From NCBI GenBank assembly GCA_022539475.1, contig VCMS01000447.1, positions 1 through 54,245 of the forward strand: DNA of 54,245 nt. The letters run 5' to 3'. Positions 46,157 to 54,245 of this stretch are shown piece after piece. The position numbers and the translations under genes are program-made. Source of the stretch: Gracilaria domingensis. Its lineage: Eukaryota; Rhodophyta; Florideophyceae; Gracilariales; Gracilariaceae. The notes under the pieces were generated by a model. That model had not been told where the DNA came from. It made no database searches and saw only the letters and a list, made by a program, of their open reading frames with translations. The stretch's first letter is position 1, and each line of letters opens with the position of its first letter.

Positions 46157-49095
46157 ATGGATTCTTTCAGTGGGCTCAAGATCTAGAAGTTGGGTGAGGA
46201 TAACTTCCACACCTGGAAGCAGAAGATTCAGTACGAACTTGCACTGAAAGACCTCAAGAACCATCTCACTACTTCTGCACCCACAGATGAAGAGGAAATG
46301 GCGAAATGGCAAATCCGAGACGAAAGAGCTAGAGCGATCATTGGACTCACGCTTGCTGACGAGCACTTGGATCACATTCGTGACATTGACACTGCTGCTG
46401 ACGCATGGAAGGCCATCTGCAATGTGTTCCAACGCAAGACTCTTCTGAACCGAATCAACGCCAGACGTGCCTTCTACTCTGCCAAGATGCGCGAGGACGA
46501 GAAGATGTTGCAATTCATCAATCGTGTTCGGCACTTGGCCTCCGACCTCAAGAGTATGGACTTCAACGTTGAAGAAGAGGACATTGCCATGGCCGCTCTA
46601 TGTGGACTTCCGGAACGTTTTGAGCACCTCATTGTTGCAATTGACACCACGATCGGAGATCGCGAACTCACCATGGAGTTTGTGAAGAGCCGTCTGTTGC
46701 AAGAAGAGCAACGTATGAGTGATCGTGCCAAGGAGGAGTCCGGTGGTGATGCAGCACTCGTGGGACGCCAGTTTCGTAGGAAGTCATTGAAGTCGGTTGT
46801 GTGTTACTATTGTGGCATAAAGGGTCATATCCAGAAGAACTGTTTCAAGAAGCAACGTGATGGGGCTGACAAGGATCACATCGATGCTGCTCACCCAAGT
46901 GTACATACCGCGCTCAACGATGAGCAAGGTACGGGCGGCACCGATTCTGACTTTGTATGCCTCATTGCGAATGGTGCCGACAAGGCCACTAACAGTGACT
47001 GGATTGTTGACTCTGGAGCTACTGCACACATGACTTATGATGACTCAATGTTCCAAACGTACGAGACAAAGGTGTCGTCGGGTGTGAGTATCGGCAATGA
47101 TTCCAAGTTGCAGTCTGTTGGTCACGGAAGTGTGGAGCTCGATCTGACAGTTGAAGGGTCCAAGCGTAAGTGCAAGCTAAAGCAGGTGGTACACGTGCCC
47201 AACTTACGGTACCACTTGTTGTCTGTGTCACAGATTTGTGATCTGGGCTGCACGGTAGTGTTTGACAAAGAAAAGGTATGTGTGTACAAGGGGTCAAAAG
47301 TGGTTGCCGTTGGGCGCCGCGTCAAAGACCTGTACTACCTTTGCACTGCTGCAGATCAGTTCACGGACACGGACAGTGCCCTTGTGTCAGACTTGTCTCT
47401 TTGGCATGCTCGAATGGCTCATGTGAATGTGGAAGGCATCAAGCAGATGGCTCGAGACGGTGTTGTGTCAGGTCTGAATGTGGATGTGGCTCAGAAGCTG
47501 GATGTGTGTGGCTCTTGTGTAGTGGGCAAAGCAACCCGTGCTCCGACTGCCAAGCAAGGGGGGGAACGAGCTGAACACGTACTGGACCTGGTACACTCTG
47601 ATATATCGGGTCCAGTGAACGTGAAGTCCTTGGGAGGCTCGCACTACTTTGTCACATTCATCGATGACCACAGCCGCTACTGCTTCTTGTACATGCTCAA
47701 GACGAAGGATGAGGTGTTCCGGATGTTCATCAAGTGGCTCAGGTTTGTGGAGAACCAGATGGGCAGGAAAGTGTTAACCATCACCGCTCGCAAGAGTGTG
47801 TTGCGTGCATTACGCACTGACAATGGTGGTGAGTACTTGTCCAATCGGTTCTCCGACAAACTGGAGCAGTACGGTATTGAGCATCAGCAAACTGTGCCTT
47901 ACAATCCACAGCAGAACGGACTTGCCGAGAGGTTCAACCGCACACTCATGGACTTGGTCAGGTCAATGTTGCATCACAAAATGTGCCAAAAAGCTTTTGG
48001 GCTGAGGCTCTGAATGTTTCTGTGTATGTGTGCAACAGAGTGACCTGCAAAGCGCTTCCGAGTGACGTGACCCCGTTTGAGCTGTGGCATGGGCAGAAGC
48101 CTGATCTGAGCAATCTGCGTGTGTTTGGTAGCCGTTGCTGGTACAAGGTGGTTGATCACAAGTTGAAGAAGCTGGAAGAGCGTGCAGTAGAGCCATCTTC
48201 ATTGGGTACACTTCAAGCTCCCATGGATACAAGTTGTGGGACGGACAGAAGAAGAAGGTGATTGTGTCACGAGATGTGAGGTTTGACGAGTGCTCTGGAA
48301 CTGAAAGTGACGAGCACTCCGAACACGAGTACGCAACGAACGCAGGTTAGAGAAGTGAAAAAAAAGATGTGAACAAGATGGGTAAGACAACAAAAGGTAG
48401 GCCACCTCGACCAGTTAGTGAACGGGACAATCGCAACCTACTAGTACTAACGCGCACCGCCGCCGTCGCTGCATGCGACATAACAGCACACGCTGTCAAA
48501 GTGTACACCTTGACAACGAAAGCGCGTGCAAATCATAACACGAATTCAAAACAACTAAATCAAACCGCGCCAATCCAATGCACTCCATGATCCATTAGTA
48601 GCCCAAAATCAACATTTCAATCGGCGCATCAACCGCTCGCGCAGCTCAGATCCACATTCGCTCCAAACCTTCGTACTAGCTGATCGACATATTGCAAATC
48701 TGCTCAAACAGCCTGTATTCGCACATTCTCAGCTACTGATACTGGCCAGCAGTAGCAGACTCAGCCATCACAGCGCACCACTGTGCCATTCGCCACTCCT
48801 GCATACAGCCAGTCCACTTGTCCACCTACGTTGCATATAAGCATTTGCAGTAGCCAATAAATGCAGTATCACGTTGGTTTGTGGAGAGGCGCATATGCGC
48901 TTTTCGCGCGAGGTGCCAAAAGTGCCCATGCTCCCCTGCACTTTGTGTCCAAGTAATTGAGCACCTTGAGGACTGACAGGCACTCGACATGACCAAACAT
49001 CAACAACGAGGACTATGCGGAAATCGACTTGGTCGACAAGTCGGGAGCTGCAAAGCCTCACCTCTGACACATTTACCCATGAGTCAAGATGACCC
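46157..49095 (+). pseudogene. A3 gag-pol, interrupted
   Basis: ATG 46157-46159. Codon 10 is TAG (46184-46186), where other copies have GAG. After that the frame is open through the zinc knuckle CYYCGIKGHIQKNC (near 46803-46844), DSGATAH (near 47010) and integrase with HHCC, both Asp and Glu, to 47980. One base is lost there (CACAAAATG for CACAAGAATG), another near 48192. A C LTR sits at 48330-49005, and homology resumes at 49011 in decayed form (GACTTGGTCGACAAGTCGGG) until A4 inserts at 49096. The RT part would lie beyond the window. Confidence 0.9.
48330..49005 (-). repeat. Solo family C LTR in A3 pol (676 bp)
   Basis: ACGAG at 48325-48329 and 49006-49010 brackets a repeat running from TACGCAACG to CATCAACA. 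No C internal sequence adjoins, so it is a solo LTR left by LTR-LTR recombination. It is about 50 bp shorter than other C LTRs through many 1-2-base losses. Confidence 0.92.
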
Positions 49096-49876
49096 TGATA
49101 GAGGTTGAAGCTGAAAGGGAAGGTTGAAGAAAGGATGGGGAATGAAGGGAAGTTCGCCAGCTCTGGCTCGGAATTTACTTGGAGGCGCTCGAGTCACCGC
49201 TTATATAGAACTACTTTGCGACACCACGCACAACTCCAACTCCAAGCATTACCTAAACCACAGCTAGAGACACTCAATACTACCAATCATCTTCTAACAT
49301 AACATGGTAACACTGCCACACTATCATGACAGCTTACAACAACAAAGCACAACAACGCACAACAGTGCACAACCGTGCACATCAAGTTACGTGCCTACAC
49401 ATAACCATGACCATGCACAGATTCACATAGTGCCAACACACTGTAATCCGTACCGCCACCATAACAGTTACGTACAAGCTCACCAACTAACACGTCACCA
49501 CAAACTCACTCCAAGTCCTACGTCACCAACAATACCACAGTGTAAACCTCTTGACAGCGCATCTACTCTTCACCATAGTGCCAAAGTCACATGAAGCTGT
49601 CCTACATGTCCACGTACATACGTGTGTACCCTGTGCATCATGTACAGTATGCCCAGTGTACTAGCTACACACGTGTACCCCGGAAACAACCCATTAGCGC
49701 CACAACACTTGTACAACCACAATGCATATGACCATTTGCAGTAGCCAATCAGAAGCCCGTTTCACGTTGAGTTTGCGCAGAGGCGCATATGCGCTTTTCC
49801 AACGGCACCCTCCAAAACAGCCCATGCTCCCCAGCACTTTTGGTTTTCAGTGACAGCACAGGGTCAACATCCAACA
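49096..49876 (-). repeat. A4 3' LTR (781 bp)
   Basis: TGATAGAGG to CATCCAACA on the plus strand, inserted after GACCC. Near-identical to the A2 LTRs, with the promoter module near 49735-49797. Confidence 0.93.
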
Positions 49877-49889
49877 CCCCCCCTCTGTC
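49877..49889 (-). promoter_or_regulatory. A4 polypurine tract
   Basis: GACAGAGGGGGGG on the minus strand, against the LTR start. Confidence 0.85.
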
Positions 49890-49896
49890 ACTGACT

Positions 49897-52800
49897 TCAA
49901 ACTTCTATGTGGATCACACCACCGGCTTCGCGGAACTTCTCGTGCTTCACTCGCGCAAGCGGCTTATTCAGCATGTCGGCAACCATGGAATCCGTCGGGC
50001 AGTAGAACAGCACAATCGACTTGGCCTGCAGAGCTTCTCGAGTGAAGTGGAACCGAATTTCAATATGCTTGGTTCGCCTGTTCACCACTCCATTTCGAGC
50101 AAGGTCAATGCTGCCCTGGTTGTCAACATACATGGGAGTTGGTTCAACCAGCAGCTTTACAGACCCGTCTGCTTCCATGCCAATCACACTGCCAATGCCG
50201 TTCCAAAGTCGCCTAAGCCAGATCGCCTCCTTGGTGCCAGAGCACAAGCTCACGTACTCAGCCTCCGCACTCGACAGAGCAACTACCTCCTGTTGACGAG
50301 ACGACCACGACACAGCACCTCCGCACATCATGAACAAGTATCCACTAGTGGACTTGCGGTTGGCAACATCGCCAGCCCAGTCAGAGTCCACATAGCCGTG
50401 CAGTTGCAAATCGGTGCTGGAGCCATACGTCAACCCGAACGTGGTAGTGCCATTGAGGTAGCGAAGAACACGCTTGACCGCCTTCCACTGAGTGTTTCCC
50501 GGCTTCTCAACATACTTGGCCAGCTTAGCCACAGCATATGAGATGTCTGGACGAGTTCCCACAGAAGATACATGAGGCAGCCAATCGCCTGACGATACGG
50601 TACATGCGTGAGCACTTCCTCCTCAACAGACAAGTCCACACCGCACTCCATAGGAGTGTCAACGGGTTTCGACAGCTGCATGCCAAATCGCTCCAGGACC
50701 TTGTTCGTGTACGCTGACTGAGTCAAGTACAGCTCTCGCTTGGTTCTGTCTCGATGGATTTCAAATCCAAGAACCATGCGAGCTTCTTTGAGGTCCTTCA
50801 TGCGGAAACGACTTGACAGCTCTGCCTTCACACGTTCCACGGTTTTCATGCTCGGACTCGCAATCAGCAAGTCGTCAACATACAGAGCAATGATAACCAA
50901 GAAACCCAGTATGATCCCGGTGTAGACACACTCGTCTGCGTCATTCGGCTTGAGGTGCATTTCACCAACAAGGAAGGCGTATATCTTGGCGTGCCACTGT
51001 CTTGGTGCTTGTCTAAGCCCATAGATCGCTTTCTTCAGTCGGCACACCAAGTCCTCCTTTCCCTGCTGTGTGAATCCCATTGGCTGCTCCATGTACACTG
51101 TCTCGTCAAGGTCACCGTTCAGAAAGGCAGTCTTCACATCCATCTGGTGCAAGTGGAAGTCTCGTACGGCAGTCACTGACAGGATCATTCTGATGGATGT
51201 GAACTTCACCACAGGTGCATAAGTCTCTGAGAAGTCCACACCCTCGATCTGCAGGAAGCCTCTTGCAACCACACGAGCCTTGTAACGCACTGTCGGTTCA
51301 CCAGATGACGAAGCCTCATACTTTGTACATACACCCACTTGGACGAAATCACGTTGCTGTCTGCTGGCCTTGGCACTAGATCCCATGTGTCATGCTCCAT
51401 CAATGACTCGTACTCACTCTTCATCGCCTTCTTCCAAGCTTCGGAATCAGGACGTGACACTGCGTCACCGTACGACGAAGGAGTATCATCACTGGCTGTA
51501 AGGAAAGCACTGGCACCACGCCACCACGAGGATGGCGTCTTTCTCTGACGTGTGGATCTACGAAGGGGCTGCGTCTCTGTCACTTCCGGCTCATCTTGTG
51601 GAACTGGTGTGGTGTCTTCATCCGTACTGGCATTCGTGGTACTCTCATGAGAAGCTGGTGCAGAAGGATCATCTTCAGAATGATCGGCGGATGTGTCGGA
51701 GGTTGGGGCTTCAGCAGATACCGACTTGTCGACCAAGTCGATATCCGCATAGTCCTCGTCTTCAGAGTGCTCGTCACTTTCAGTTGCAGAGCACTCGTCA
51801 AACCTCACATCTCGTGACACAATCACCTTCTTCTTCTGGCTGTCCCACAACTTGTACCCGTGGGAGCCTGAAGTGTACCCAATGAAGATGGCCTCCACTG
51901 CACGCTCTTCCAGCTTCTTCAACTTGTGATCAACCACCTTGTACCAGCAACGGCTACCAAACACACGCAGATTGCTCAGATCAGGCTTCTGTCCATGCCA
52001 CAGCTCAAACGGAGTCACGTCACTCGGAAGCGCTTTGCAGGTCACTCTGTTGCGCACATACACAGAAACATTCAGAGCCTCAGCCCAAAAGCTTTTTGGC
52101 ACATTCTTGTGATGCAAATTGACCTGACCAAGTCCATGAGTGTGCGATTGAACCTCTCGGCAAGCCCGTTCTGCTGTGGATTATAAGGCACAGTTCGCTG
52201 ATGCTCAATACCGTACTGCTCAAGCTTTTCGGAGAACCGATTGGACAAGTACTCACCACCATTGTCAGTGCGTAATGCACGCAACACACTCTTGCGAGCG
52301 GTGATGGTTAACACTTTCCTGCCCATCTGGTTCTCCACAAACCTGAGCCACTTGATGAACATCCGGAACACCTCATCCTTCGTCTTGAGCATGTACAAGA
52401 AGCAGTAGCGGCTGTGGTCATCGATGAATGTGACAAAGTAGTGCGAGCCTCCCAAGGACTTCACGTTCACTGGACCCGATATATCAGAGTGTACCAGGTC
52501 CAGTACGTGTTCAGCTCGTTCCCCCCCTTGCTTGGGAGTCGGAGCACGGGTTGCTTTGCCCACTACACAAGAGCCACACACATCCAGCTTCTGAGCCACA
52601 TCCACATTCAGACCTGACACAACACCGTTTCGAGCCATCTGCTTGATGCCTTCCACATTCACATGAGCCATTCGAGCATGCCAAAGAGACAAGTCTGACA
52701 CAAGCGCACTGTCCGTGTCCGTGAACTGATCTGCAGCAGTGCAAAGGTAGTACAGGTCTTTGACGCGGCGCCCAACGGCAACCACTTTTGACCCCTTGTA

Positions 52801-53927
52801 CACACATACCTTTTCTTTGTCAAACACTACCGTGCAGCCCAGATCACAAATCTGTGACACAGACAACAAATGGTACCGTAAGTTGGGCACGTGTACCACC
52901 TGCTTAGCTTGCACTTACGCTTGGACCCTTCAACTGTCAGATCGAGCTCCACACTTCCGTGACCAACAGACTGCAACTTGGAATCATTGCCGATGCTCAC
53001 ACCCGACGACACCTTTGTCTCGTACGTTTGGAACATTGAGTCGTCATAAGTCATGTGCGCAGTAGCTCCAGAGTCAACAATCCAGTCACTGTTAGTGGCC
53101 TTGTCGGCACCATTCGCAATGAGGCATACAAAGTCAGAATCGCTGCCGCCCGTACCTTGCTCATCGTTGAGCGCGGTATGTACACTTGGGTGAGCAGCAT
53201 CGATCTGATCCTTGTTAGCCCCATCACGTTGCTTTTTGAAACAGTTCTTCTGGATATGACCCTTTATGCCACAATAGTAACACACAACCGACTTCAATGA
53301 CTTCCTACGAAACTGGCGTCCCAAGAGTGCAGCATCACCACCGGACTCCTCCTTGGCACGATCACTCATACGTTGCTCTTCTTGCAATAGACGGCTCTTC
53401 ACAAACTCCATGGTGAGTTGGCGATCTCCGATCGTGGTGTCAATTGCAACAATGAGGTGCTCAAAACGATCCGGAAGTCCACATAGGGCAGCCATAGCAA
53501 TGTCCTCTTCTTCAACGTTGACGTCCATACTCTTGAGGTCGGAGGCCAAGTGCCGAACACGATTGATGAATTGCAACATCTTCTCGTCCTCGCGCATTTT
53601 GACAGAGTAGAAAGCACGTCTGGCGTTGATTCGGTTCAGAAGAGTCTTACGTTGAAACACATTGCAAATGGCCTTCCATGCGTCAGCAGCAGTCTCGATG
53701 TCTCGAATGTGATCCAAGTGCTCGTCGGCAAGCGTGAGTCCAATGATAGCTCTAGCCCTTTCGTCGCGGATTTGCCACTTTACCAGTTCCTCTTCATCCG
53801 TGGGTGCAGAAGTGGTGAGATGGTTCTTGAGGTCTTTCAGTGCAAGTACATACTGAATCTTCTGCTTCCAAGTATGGAAGTTATCCTCACCCAACTTCTC
53901 GATCTTGAGCCCACTAAACGAGTCCAT
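49897..53927 (-). pseudogene. A4 gag-pol with four single-base deletions
   Basis: ATG 53925-53927 (MDSFSGLKIEK), stop at 49897-49899. The domain content equals A2 and the protease junction that is broken in A2 is intact here (DSGATAHMTYDD). Compared with A2, single bases are missing near 52906, 52118, 51323 and 50566; each shifts the frame, and the sequence between them is almost unchanged. Zinc knuckle, protease, integrase, YVDD and RNase H motifs are all present in pieces. This pattern suggests a very young element or uncorrected sequencing errors. Leader and 5' LTR lie to the right. Confidence 0.92.
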
Positions 53928-54245
53928 GATGTAAGAGAGGAACTGCAGCGAACCAGATAATGCGGTGGCAGACAGGCGGCAATAGCAAACGACAGCGGTA
54001 AACAACAACAGCAAACAACAACAAACAACAACAAACAACAATAACAACAAACAACAACAACAATAAAGATGAATAGTCGGGTGCAAAAGGAACTAAGATT
54101 CCTGGTACCCTAGGGAGTCGGACCCCTGACCCCCGGAGACTCTCCGGGTAAGAAACGACTTCTGCAGTCTACCTCCTCCTGCGTTCTAGGAGAAGGTGCG
54201 TCGCTCTCTACGAGACTTCCAGAGGATGGTTAATGACCGAAGATA
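53928..54245 (-). mobile_element. A4 leader, start
   Basis: Matches the A2 leader at 17230-17545 almost base for base: the TTG-like tract (54000-54065) and hairpins near 54095-54155. It is cut by the window edge; the primer site and 5' LTR are not in view. Confidence 0.85.

Overview
This is a gene-poor, repeat-saturated eukaryotic window with no bacterial architecture. Almost everything outside 24.3-32.9 kb is Ty1/copia LTR retrotransposon, much of it nested. I label the families locally. A is an abundant, recently active copia with LTRs of about 785 bp. B is a non-autonomous LTR element with LTRs of about 990 bp. C is a copia with LTRs of about 730 bp that end TG...TA. D is a deeply diverged, decayed copia with 326-bp LTRs. 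The organism cannot be proven from this window. A red alga (Chondrus-like florideophyte) is my best guess, from the intron-poor ORFs, the copia-rich landscape and a D element that recalls the GalEa/PyRE-type copia clade. That is inference at modest confidence.

Layout, left part. 1-2179 is the 3' end of an A copy (A1, + strand) with polypurine tract and LTR. It abuts a reversed B leader (2180-3237) and B LTR, which is split by another A copy (A6, 3465-5927). From there the insertions stack five deep: A6 gag is hit by an A-type LTR (A7, 5928). That LTR is hit by a C element (from 6497). The C gag is hit by a B element (11364-22748, target duplication CTGAC). B is hit by a full A element (A2, 12390-19258, target duplication AGCGC). 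C's 5' leader runs into an assembly gap (23508-24329).

Middle part. 24330-32200 is different sequence: the C-terminal part of a SET-domain protein, a frame-disrupted repeat/coiled-coil gene (25292-27685) and a convergent Plavaka-type DDE transposase (27960-30944). Then come a duplicated block carrying identical-length intron-like segments, three strong hairpins and a 320-bp tandem duplication. This looks like a large DNA transposon or its remains, with passenger genes.

Right part. 32.9-36.1 kb is a mosaic of LTR fragments. D (36094-41683, target duplication CATGA) sits inside an A/B chimeric LTR. Next comes a dead A pol (A5, 41834-44119) interrupted by A3 (44120 onward), which holds a solo C LTR (48330-49005, target duplication ACGAG) and is itself interrupted by A4 (from 49096, running off the window).

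How it works together. The A elements encode Gag-Pol in copia order (Gag with zinc knuckle, protease, integrase, reverse transcriptase, RNase H). A and B share LTR ends, a long leader and a primer-binding site complementary to the anticodon arm of initiator tRNA-Met. B has no coding capacity but keeps every cis signal, so it is probably mobilised in trans by A. The most unusual content is in B: an array of at least 13 hairpins whose stems differ from one another yet remain paired, while the loops are conserved. The leaders of A, B and C also share four consecutive hairpins whose stems change in a compensatory way between families. I regard these two RNA-structure signals as the best candidates for something undescribed.
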